Positions 8,684 to 16,790 of a DNA stretch of 64,000 bases are shown here, piece by piece (the stretch's first letter is position 1; every line of letters starts with the position of its first letter). The notes under the pieces were generated by a model. That model did no database searches and had not been told where the DNA came from. It saw nothing but the letters and a program-made list of their open reading frames with translations. The translations under genes and the position numbers were made by a program. Origin of the DNA: Flavobacterium suaedae (GTDB lineage: Bacteria; Bacteroidota; Bacteroidia; Flavobacteriales; Flavobacteriaceae); assembly GCF_014642915.1 (NCBI RefSeq), contig NZ_BMJE01000004.1:310001-374000 (forward strand), written 5' to 3'.

Positions 8684-9600
8684 TATACATTAGCTGTAAA
8701 TAATTTTTCAACATCGTTAAGACTGGTGTCTGCCCATTTAAAATATTGTAGTGCTGTATTTGGGTTCAGCTCATTTGCAGGGAGCATATCCAAAATGTTA
8801 AGCGAGTTGTATTCGGTACTGTAAGGCATATACATTTCCGATGCTTCAAAATTGAAATCGAAAAAATTATTAGCCCACTGGTTTTGTTCTTGTATTTGTG
8901 CTGTTATATAAGTGGTTAGTGTGTCGGTTTTTTCTTCTCGTACAGCCAGTTTTTTTGCTTTAAAAAAGCAGGGCTTTCTCTTTTTTTCTCTGTAATAGCA
9001 ATCAATATCTCGTGATTGTACTACTTTGGATGAGTGATGACTAAAAAGGTTAGACAGACCGAAACTATCAGCCTCTCCTGATATTTCTACTTCGGCATTT
9101 TCCGCACCTGCTATTATAAGGTTCCATTCTGCTGCACTTACCACTTCTGTTACTACATATAATTCTCTGAAAGAAAAATAAGTTTGGGTAAGCCTTATAA
9201 TCAGTTCTTGTTGTAGCTCGTTCCAGTTAGTAATTTTTACAGCTTCGGGAGCATCAGCATGAAAAATAAAACTACCTTTTTTATCAAAAGTTAATATTTG
9301 CTTATTGAATTCAAACTCTCCCGAAATAGGGTCTGTACCGCTACCTCTGCCTGAATAAGGTTTTTGTACTCCTTCCCCAAAACTCCATCCTATAGGATTT
9401 AGTTTAAAGCCATAATCTATTTCTTTTTCACCGGGTGCTATTACATTGTTATGGTATATGTTGCCCAATACTATAATTTCTCCGTTTTGTATTTGGAAGA
9501 AATCTCCCGGAAACAGAGAGCTATTTAAAGGCTTGCTGGGTATATATCCTGAACTTTTCATGTAAAAATGCCTGTAAAAGTTTTTAGCTGCATTTTCCAT
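8683..9600 (-). CDS. Unrecognised eCIS-linked protein, 305 aa
   Basis: I do not recognise a family. The protein has no signal peptide or membrane helix. The sequence alternates short strands and looks beta-rich up to about residue 120 (FFQIQNGEIIVLGNIY, FNKQILTFDKKGSFIFHAD). A mixed alpha/beta middle follows (NELQQELIIRLTQTYFSFRELYVVTEV). Near residues 190-215 is a basic stretch with Cys and aromatic residues (DIDCYYREKKRKPCFFKAKK), and the tail is acidic and polar (LNPNTALQYFKWADTSLNDVEKLF). Its stop overlaps the start of the ATPase gene by one base, so the two are probably translated together. It is the first gene after the internal terminator at 9612-9651. It may be an ATPase partner or cargo adaptor; this is inference from position alone. 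Confidence 0.55.
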   Translation of the reverse strand: MENAAKNFYRHFYMKSSGYIPSKPLNSSLFPGDFFQIQNGEIIVLGNIYHNNVIAPGEKEIDYGFKLNPIGWSFGEGVQKPYSGRGSGTDPISGEFEFNKQILTFDKKGSFIFHADAPEAVKITNWNELQQELIIRLTQTYFSFRELYVVTEVVSAAEWNLIIAGAENAEVEISGEADSFGLSNLFSHHSSKVVQSRDIDCYYREKKRKPCFFKAKKLAVREEKTDTLTTYITAQIQEQNQWANNFFDFNFEASEMYMPYSTEYNSLNILDMLPANELNPNTALQYFKWADTSLNDVEKLFTANV

Positions 9601-9611
9601 ACGCTTAAAAG

Positions 9612-9651
9612 TTTAAAAACCGATGTTAGCTTGTTTAGGCTAACATCGGTT
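9612..9651 (-). terminator. Terminator inside the eCIS gene run
   Basis: On the minus strand a perfect 13-bp stem AACCGATGTTAGC / GCTAACATCGGTT with an 8-base loop is followed at once by TTTTTAAAC. It lies just after the 280-aa gene, so it should end or reduce transcription from the structural genes before the 305-aa/ATPase/cargo genes. Confidence 0.85.
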
Positions 9652-9658
9652 ATAGTTT

Positions 9659-10501
9659 TTATGATGCTAATGCGGCTGCATTTGCAGCTGCTAAACCTGA
9701 TTGTAAAGACTTCAGTTTAATCTGTGCTTTACTAAGGTCAGCTTTTGCATCGCTTAGTTGTTTTTCGGTAATGGCAACAGCATTTTCCATATAGGCATAA
9801 TTCTTTTGCGCATCAGCATACGCTACATCCAGAATACTGGCCAGTGAATATGTTTTTTCGTTACCCGAAGCATCAGGAACAACCGTTAATGTGTTGTATA
9901 ACTCTTTTGCCTGTGCATAGCTAAGCTCTATTGCAGATTCACTTTCCATAACAGAACCCTGAGAAGCAAATGTTGATTTTAATGCTACTAATGTTAATGC
10001 TATTACATTATTGGCATCACTTCCTGCTGTGCTCAGCATACTTACAAGTTCATCTGAAATAAGCGGATTTAAAGCTTTTTTGCGTATAACGGTTGTAGCT
10101 AGTTTATTAATTACTTCTACCGAATAGATAAGTTTATCCATAAGGTTTTTAACATTAACAGCAACCTCATTTAGTTTGCTTTTTGCATCTACTACCTCGT
10201 TAAAGGCTACAGATGAATTGTTCATTAAATTATTAGCACTTTGTACCAGTTGAGTTCCCAGGTTTTTATTATTAAAGGCTTGGGTACGGGTACTGTTAGC
10301 AGTATTTAATAAGGTCTGGAAATTATTGTACTTATCAGTTAACGATTCTACAATAGTTTGGAATAATTCTACATTTTGTTGTGCGTTAAGTACCTGCATT
10401 GTTAAAGCATCTATTTCTGCTTTTTTGCTTTCGGTTACGCCATATTTATTATTTAAAGAAGCGTTTCTTTTTACTATGGAATTTAATGTATGGATACTCA
10501 T
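9659..10501 (-). CDS. Helical eCIS-linked protein of unknown function, 280 aa
   Basis: No family recognised. Almost the whole protein is predicted helical: long Ala/Asn/Ser/Lys-rich heptad-like stretches at 25-75, 80-140 and 225-275 (for example ENAVAITEKQLSDAKADLSK), with one likely break near 205-220 (VVPDASGNEKTYS). It has no Cys, signal peptide or membrane helix. The C terminus is very alanine-rich. It stands 21 bases after a 649-aa protein with a similar helical N-terminal half, and both lie between the tape measure and the ATPase genes. That position in Afp/PVC loci holds accessory or fibre genes. It may be a structural rod, tail-fibre partner or lumen protein; this is inference. Confidence 0.6.
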   Translation of the reverse strand: MSIHTLNSIVKRNASLNNKYGVTESKKAEIDALTMQVLNAQQNVELFQTIVESLTDKYNNFQTLLNTANSTRTQAFNNKNLGTQLVQSANNLMNNSSVAFNEVVDAKSKLNEVAVNVKNLMDKLIYSVEVINKLATTVIRKKALNPLISDELVSMLSTAGSDANNVIALTLVALKSTFASQGSVMESESAIELSYAQAKELYNTLTVVPDASGNEKTYSLASILDVAYADAQKNYAYMENAVAITEKQLSDAKADLSKAQIKLKSLQSGLAAANAAALAS

Positions 10502-10522
10502 GATGTTTCTTTTTACGGATTA

Positions 10523-12472
10523 TTAATTTTCTTTATACTCAAATGCTCTTGCATTTACAGATGATAAGGCGTTTGTGAACTTAGACTGGTTTTCTTCGGT
10601 TGCGGTACTAACAGCTAGTATAACAGGCATATATTCATCACCATTTATTAGCATGTTACCAAAGTTATCGGTTGTGCCCGGCTTAATGTAGGCTACCATT
10701 GTAACTTCAGTAGTATCGCCGTTTGCTTTCTCCGATGCTTTTACAGCAGGCAGGAAGCTGCCTACCGGTACTTGCTCAGCTAATTCAAGGTTAAAATAGA
10801 AACCTATTTTTTTCTTCTGCACTAAGCTTGTAAGCTTTTTAATGGCATCATCTTTAGACTTTTGTATTTTACTCAAGTCTTTATTAAGAGATGAAATAGT
10901 GGTATTAATATTCTTAACTTCTTTTGCTTCACTGGTATCTTTTAGCATAAGCTGAGTTTGATATATTCTGGATTGAATTTCTTCAATATCAGGATCAAAC
11001 TCTTTTGCTATAGCTTCCATCGATGTTATCTCATCGTAGAAGTTCCCCATACTTTCTGCTGTAAGCATTCCTTTAGGCAAGGTACTGCTTACAGGTAATA
11101 ACATACAACGATATTCTACTTCCGAAGGCTGTTCAGGAGCAGTGAAAGAAATTTTAAAGTTTACATCAGAGTCTGTTTTGTTTGGGGTAACGATATTAAC
11201 ATTAAGCGCTACCAATGCATTATTAAATTTCTCTAAAACAGTTATCTCATCATCTTTTAGTTTGTTTTGCTCAACAGATGCTACTTTAATTGTTCTGCTG
11301 TTTACAGCCTGAATTTGTTGTGTAATACAGAAAGATGGTGAAGCAGCCGATAGGAAATCACTGAAATTGTTTATTGTTCTTTTATAATTGTCAGTATAAA
11401 CAGCCATTACAAAAACAACATAATCTACCCCTAAGTCAATATCCTTTCCGTCTGTATCTTTTAGAGGATTACCGCTATCGTTAACATTTAAAAAGTTTAC
11501 GGTTTCGGTTATCTTAGCTTTATTAGACACTTCAATTTCTATAAACTGTTGATTGTTACTTTCTTTTATGATGATGTTTTCAGCTGTAGAAATTGAGAAA
11601 AGAGAACTTTTACTTTCTTTAACTACAAATAGGTAATATTTACTTACAGGATTTGTAGTGCTCTCAAAAGGATTTTTAACCGACTTAAAATCAACATCAA
11701 AACTGGTTTCTGTAATATTCTCTACTGTAAGCCCTAAGTTCAATTCATTGTTTATAGAATTGTAGGCATCACTACTGGCATTAGCTTCTACACTCAGGTA
11801 TTTAAAATTACCTTCGGCAACTTTCTCTTTAGCACTGGTAGACGATACTGCTGCGTTATCTGTAGCTACTGTTTGCGATGCTGCATTAAACTCGTTTTCA
11901 GCAATTTTTAAAATATTGTTTATGGCAGAATTTGTACTTTTCGATTCGTTAAGTACAGTGTCAGAAGAAACCTCCGAAGTAAGCATTGATGCCTCCATAC
12001 CCAGTTGAGAAGTAACTTCTGAAAGGTATGCAGTTTCATTCATAAGTTCTCTTGCCTCTGCAGCTTGCATGTAAATATCGCTGTCAAAATCAGAAGCATT
12101 TACTATACTGTATACACTGCCTATATCGCTGGCAAGTTTTACAACAGCATTTGCTGCTATTTGTATGTTAGATGCAGCAACAGCTACATCGCTAACAGCT
12201 TGTTTTTGCAAACTACTTGCCTGCGTTGCAGAAGCAAGTTCGTTATTAGAGATATTACTGTTTGCTACTGCTAAACTTTGAACGTCAGATTTAAAGTCTA
12301 AATCTTTTTGTGCTGTTCCCAGTTTTTCATTGGCAGTAATAGTTGCACCCTCTGCATGATATAAAGCAAACATAGAGGAGTCTTGTTTTGCCTGAAGGTT
12401 TTTTTGTTCAAGACTCTGGCTTTGTAACGAGGTTACAACGGCAGAGCGTAAATTTTCGTTATATGCATTCAT
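10523..12472 (-). CDS. Helical plus Fn3-like eCIS-linked protein, 649 aa
   Basis: No family recognised. The visible architecture is: residues 1-240 helical and very rich in Ala, Ser, Asn and Val, without charged clusters; residues 247-385 a beta domain starting with the fibronectin-III-like pattern LTVENITETSFDVDF and YYLFVVKES; residues 395-465 a second beta region; residues 490-553 a coiled coil (EEIQSRIYQTQLMLKDTSEA onward); and a final beta region (KIGFYFNLELAEQVPVGSF) to the end. There is no signal peptide. It follows the tape measure gene after 112 bases and precedes the 280-aa helical protein. No clear Pvc13-type tail fibre is present elsewhere in the cluster, so this protein is a candidate for a surface or fibre component. 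That is an inference from architecture and position. Confidence 0.6.
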   Translation of the reverse strand: MNAYNENLRSAVVTSLQSQSLEQKNLQAKQDSSMFALYHAEGATITANEKLGTAQKDLDFKSDVQSLAVANSNISNNELASATQASSLQKQAVSDVAVAASNIQIAANAVVKLASDIGSVYSIVNASDFDSDIYMQAAEARELMNETAYLSEVTSQLGMEASMLTSEVSSDTVLNESKSTNSAINNILKIAENEFNAASQTVATDNAAVSSTSAKEKVAEGNFKYLSVEANASSDAYNSINNELNLGLTVENITETSFDVDFKSVKNPFESTTNPVSKYYLFVVKESKSSLFSISTAENIIIKESNNQQFIEIEVSNKAKITETVNFLNVNDSGNPLKDTDGKDIDLGVDYVVFVMAVYTDNYKRTINNFSDFLSAASPSFCITQQIQAVNSRTIKVASVEQNKLKDDEITVLEKFNNALVALNVNIVTPNKTDSDVNFKISFTAPEQPSEVEYRCMLLPVSSTLPKGMLTAESMGNFYDEITSMEAIAKEFDPDIEEIQSRIYQTQLMLKDTSEAKEVKNINTTISSLNKDLSKIQKSKDDAIKKLTSLVQKKKIGFYFNLELAEQVPVGSFLPAVKASEKANGDTTEVTMVAYIKPGTTDNFGNMLINGDEYMPVILAVSTATEENQSKFTNALSSVNARAFEYKEN

Positions 12473-12584
12473 AATACTATATTTTTTTGATGGTTAATAA
12501 AAATTAATGGTCTTGCGGTAATTGTTTTTTCTAGCTGCTGTCTATTTTTTCTTTTAGTTGGAAATGTTTCATAATCAAAGTATT

Positions 12585-15500
12585 TTAATATGCCCATGTA
12601 ACGTGTAAGGGCTTGTTCATCCATGGATATTTTATTATTGAAAAAGAGAAAGGTGATTGTGCTATTAGTATATCATAAGGTCTTTTTTCTACTTTAAGCT
12701 CCCACCTGTCTTCTGTCTCCGAGAGTAAACCGTCACGCACTAAAAAGTTTCCTCTTAATCCTTCAATAGAGCTTTTTCCTATAGCTGCCCAGTAGTTTAT
12801 AGCAGCTTCCAGTAAACTTTCTATCAGTTTTTTTTCATCATCTTTAATACTAAAGCCATCGGTAATAGGTGCCTCTAAAGGAATGCCACAAAGCAGTTTG
12901 TTTAAAGGCAGTAAAAACTCTTCGGTATATTCTAAGCCTGTAACTAAGTATTGTAAATAGTGTACTGCCTGTTCCTGATATTCTTCATTTTTAAATTTGC
13001 CATCTTGCGTTAGCCCAAGCCTGTCGAGCAGCATTAAAATGTAGTTGTTTAATAAAACCATTCCCGCATTTTTTACAGGTATCATTTCTCTTGAATCTGT
13101 ATTTGCAGATTGGTTTATATCCGGAGCTGGTTTCTTTTCATCTGCCATATTGATTAGGTTTTTAGTAGTCGATGATTTACGCATTTGTTCTTCCTGATAG
13201 TGCTTTTCGGTTTCCCGTAGAGAAACTAAAAGGGCAGGAGGTAAGGCATAAGGAACAGTTTTAAACTCTTTTATTAAAACATGTGGCTTTATACCGTATT
13301 TAGTTTGGCACTCCCAGAATATTTCATTCCATATTTGTTTTGCAGAAAGTGTTTGCCAGTTTCCGCTTCTCCATGCTGTAATAAACTTTCGGAATACTAT
13401 GTTTTGCAGCTTTTTGTAGCTAATACTTTTTAGTTTTATCGCTTCAAGGTTGTAGTATAATTGTTCAACCAGTTGAAGTATAGTTTCTTTATTTCGGCTA
13501 AGTGTTCCTGCTGCTTTTACCAATGTTTTAAAGTTGATGGTTTGCTGTAGCCATTGCCATTGTGTTTCGGCAATAGGTTCTTGTTTTATAATTAATAAAA
13601 AAGTAAAAGGTTCTTGCTGTATAAGCGTGTTAAGTGCTGTACTTATACTTTCTTTATCGTTTTGTTCCGTAGGTTTTGCCCATGAGGATAATTGTCCAAA
13701 TTGTACTAAATGCTTGGCAAGCGTGTACAGCAGCCCTTTTCGTTTAGCTTTTAATAATACACCTGATGTTTTATAGAAAGTGCCGAAAGTACTATTATAG
13801 GCACTATTTATAGTAAAATACTTGGCTACTAGTTTAATGGTGTGTGTTGAATAGCTATTACTTTCCCTTATTTTCTTTTCTATATGTTTTGTACTTCCTT
13901 TTGGTGTTAGCTTGGTTAGTAGGCTGAATACATCATTAAAAATTTGCGTGCTACCTTTTTTGTTTGCTGCTAAATCCCATAGTGCAGACCAAAATAGCGC
14001 TGTTGCTTTTTCAAGATTAGACCCTGATAATACGGATAAAAATAAATGATATAACTGTTGTAAAGATTGTGCTTCTTCCTGCTTTTTACCTTGAGCAGAT
14101 TGAAATATCCACAGGGAGAAGTTTTCAAAACTAACAGTGTCAGCGATGATGTCTGCACGTTCTTTAGAGTATGGAATTTCAGTAAGTAGTTTTTGTACTT
14201 CTCTTGGAGCATACTCTAATACCTTAATAAGAATTGTACGGGTATTATACTTTATATTATTCCATTTCGTTTTATTACTGCCTTGCTGTAAACCCTGTTT
14301 TAATAACTTAACAGCTATAGTAAGCGGAAGGCTCTCTTTACCTGTAATAAATATCGTTTTTGCATTATTCTGTGTGTGAAGTGTTTTTCTTTTCTCCTTT
14401 TCTTTCTCTATTTCTTTTTGAATAGGGTAGGTAAAGAAAATGGCCTTTTTAAACTGCTGTATAAATAGCTTTTTGCTACCGCCATGTGCAGGATAAAGTA
14501 TAAGTGTTTGGAAGAATAACTCTTCCAGTTTAATGTTGAGTTTACTTGTACTTACAGCACTTCCTTTTAAATAATGTTGTATAAATGCAGTGTAGGTTTT
14601 GCTCAGTTTAGGCAAGAATACATCAGCATCTTTAAGCAGATAGTTTAGTAACTTTTTATAAAGAAGAGGCGTATTATTTTTAAGCTCTGAAAATGCTGCT
14701 TTCGATAACTGTAAGTTTAGTAATCTGCTCAGTTTTTCCTGCTCATTTGTAGTAGTATTGATTATAAATTTGATCTTCTCAATTAAGGGTAAAGGTTGTT
14801 TACGTTCTTGCTTTTTGTGCTGTTGTATAATAGGCAAGTGAAGAGCTATAAATGCTTTTTCCTGCTGTAGTGCTGTAATCAACTCATCAAAATAACTTTG
14901 TTCATTGTTGTTATAAAATAAAGTTTCAAGTTTGCTTAATAGTTGTTCTGTATACTGCCTAGTATCAAATCTTTTTTGAGAGATGAGTACTTGTAAACCA
15001 ATAGTGTAAATGTGGTTTTCAACTAAAGGGGTAGTATTGTTATTACTAATTTTAAGTATAGCAGTTATTACCTCACTAGCTTTTTTACTTACTTTATTCA
15101 GTATTTTTTTACTGTAATTCTCATCCAATAAAAAGTTTATCCATTGAGTGATTTCTTTTTTATCAGGGTGTTGCTTTAATGCTTTAAAGGCAGCTACAGG
15201 ATTTAATGCTACATTCTTTAAAAATGCTTGCTTTAAAGAAATGAAAATTAGCTTTTCATGGGTTGAAGCCCCCTGAATATTATTAATTACTTTCCCCAGT
15301 AGTAGTAACTGTTCCCTGAATAGTGTAATGAAGTCTGTAGGAGTTTCTTTTTGTATTGTTTTTTCTAAGTGATGTTGTAGTTTTAAAAGTGACTTACTTT
15401 TTGTTGCAGCACCGGCATTGGTATAATACAATTTACTTACCACAGCACTTTTAGATGTTTTAAAACGCTTAGTAACTTTTTGTATATAGCTGTCTAAAAG

Positions 15501-16790
15501 TTGCTCAGTAGAGAACGTTTTATTGTCAGTTATTACACTCCTTAAAGCATCTTTTAAAAATGCTGCTTTACTGTAGTTTACAGAAAGCTGTTTGGTAGTA
15601 GCCTCTATAGTTGCGATTACTTCTCTGTATTTGAAAGATGAGGTTTGTTGATAGCTAAAACCTAAAAGCATTTCAATAGTTATAGGGCTAAGCTTCTCAA
15701 TTAATAGTGTTTTATCTTTTACTGTAGTGTTTAGTAAAGCTCTTACTTTACCTGAATTCTCTTTACTAAGTTGTATCAGTAAATCATTAAAAGTATTTAT
15801 TTGAGCAGGAGATTTTAAGGCATTTAAAGTACTTAATTGCTCTTGTAGTACTACCCAATTACTTAAAGTCCCCTCTTTGTCTTTTTGCTGTGATTTACCT
15901 GATGTATTTTCCTTTATCAGTGCCTGAAGATTCGTTATAAATTCAGGTTTTAAAGCCGCGTGTTTGGCTGCTATTATGGTAATAGCCTCTTCAATTAACC
16001 CTAATAATTCGGCATAGCTTACGTTGTAGTGCGCAGCCATTTGTATCAGGTTGCTTTTAGCAAAAGCCAGTCGGTTAAAAACACTCCCTTTTTCTGATAA
16101 AAGATAGTTTAACACCCAATACCACAAGTGTTTTTTAAACTCGCGTAAATCGGTTTTTATTATTGGCTTTTTTTGTTGTACCGTTATTAATTCCTGATTG
16201 AAATCGGTAATGTGCGTATAGTTGCTCGGCTCTAAACCTTTTACAATTAGTTTAATGTTCTCTTCACTTACCTGCCATGCTATTCGTTTTCTTACATTAT
16301 TATGGCGTATGCCCAGCCTTTTTATAAGTGCTATAGTTTCTGCTTCATTGTTTACTAATTGCTCTTTCAGCATTTCGTTGAGTGACCCGCTTGCCGATTT
16401 ATACGTCCATGGAATGAACCCATACAGCAGATAGTTTTCTATAAGCTGTAAAAGCGAGCTGTCCTCATGCAGTATCTCAATATTTTGTTTTCTGTTATAC
16501 TGTTGCAGGATAAGGTTAGTAAGTTGCTCTCTTAATTGTTGCTGCAATCGGGCAGCCATTTCGGTATCATAATTATCAAAATCAATACTACCGAGGTTAA
16601 GCTCTAAGTTGCTTATTCTCCAAGTCTGCTCAGGAGGGCATATTGCATCAAAAACCTCCAGAATAGTACGCTGCATGTGTATTCTGCTCCAGTCGCTTAT
16701 CTTTTCCTGTAACTCAAAAGCCTTTTCTTTGTTACCAAACAAAGTATCCCATTTCAGGCTCGATATGATATGTGTGTTATTACCAGCCAT
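12585..16790 (-). CDS. eCIS tape measure protein (CIS_TMP, Afp14/Pvc14-like)
   Basis: A 1401-residue ruler protein expected to sit inside the tube and set its length. The N-terminal 100 residues carry the CIS_TMP signature: an opening helix pair, then ISNLELNLGSIDFDNYDTEM and a long helix RLQQQLREQLTNLI. The C-terminal 160 residues carry the matching conserved end: GMVLLNNYILMLLDRLGL, YLQYLVTGLEY, NKLLCGIPLEAPI, and the closing FSIIKYPWMNKPLHVTWAY. Between them is about 1100 residues of repetitive Leu/Lys/Thr-rich helix, the variable ruler. The start overlaps the upstream baseplate gene by 11 bases. The central part is longer than the conserved ends need, so the particle may be long; particle length cannot be computed reliably from the sequence. 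Confidence 0.93.
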   Translation of the reverse strand: MAGNNTHIISSLKWDTLFGNKEKAFELQEKISDWSRIHMQRTILEVFDAICPPEQTWRISNLELNLGSIDFDNYDTEMAARLQQQLREQLTNLILQQYNRKQNIEILHEDSSLLQLIENYLLYGFIPWTYKSASGSLNEMLKEQLVNNEAETIALIKRLGIRHNNVRKRIAWQVSEENIKLIVKGLEPSNYTHITDFNQELITVQQKKPIIKTDLREFKKHLWYWVLNYLLSEKGSVFNRLAFAKSNLIQMAAHYNVSYAELLGLIEEAITIIAAKHAALKPEFITNLQALIKENTSGKSQQKDKEGTLSNWVVLQEQLSTLNALKSPAQINTFNDLLIQLSKENSGKVRALLNTTVKDKTLLIEKLSPITIEMLLGFSYQQTSSFKYREVIATIEATTKQLSVNYSKAAFLKDALRSVITDNKTFSTEQLLDSYIQKVTKRFKTSKSAVVSKLYYTNAGAATKSKSLLKLQHHLEKTIQKETPTDFITLFREQLLLLGKVINNIQGASTHEKLIFISLKQAFLKNVALNPVAAFKALKQHPDKKEITQWINFLLDENYSKKILNKVSKKASEVITAILKISNNNTTPLVENHIYTIGLQVLISQKRFDTRQYTEQLLSKLETLFYNNNEQSYFDELITALQQEKAFIALHLPIIQQHKKQERKQPLPLIEKIKFIINTTTNEQEKLSRLLNLQLSKAAFSELKNNTPLLYKKLLNYLLKDADVFLPKLSKTYTAFIQHYLKGSAVSTSKLNIKLEELFFQTLILYPAHGGSKKLFIQQFKKAIFFTYPIQKEIEKEKEKRKTLHTQNNAKTIFITGKESLPLTIAVKLLKQGLQQGSNKTKWNNIKYNTRTILIKVLEYAPREVQKLLTEIPYSKERADIIADTVSFENFSLWIFQSAQGKKQEEAQSLQQLYHLFLSVLSGSNLEKATALFWSALWDLAANKKGSTQIFNDVFSLLTKLTPKGSTKHIEKKIRESNSYSTHTIKLVAKYFTINSAYNSTFGTFYKTSGVLLKAKRKGLLYTLAKHLVQFGQLSSWAKPTEQNDKESISTALNTLIQQEPFTFLLIIKQEPIAETQWQWLQQTINFKTLVKAAGTLSRNKETILQLVEQLYYNLEAIKLKSISYKKLQNIVFRKFITAWRSGNWQTLSAKQIWNEIFWECQTKYGIKPHVLIKEFKTVPYALPPALLVSLRETEKHYQEEQMRKSSTTKNLINMADEKKPAPDINQSANTDSREMIPVKNAGMVLLNNYILMLLDRLGLTQDGKFKNEEYQEQAVHYLQYLVTGLEYTEEFLLPLNKLLCGIPLEAPITDGFSIKDDEKKLIESLLEAAINYWAAIGKSSIEGLRGNFLVRDGLLSETEDRWELKVEKRPYDILIAQSPFSFSIIKYPWMNKPLHVTWAY

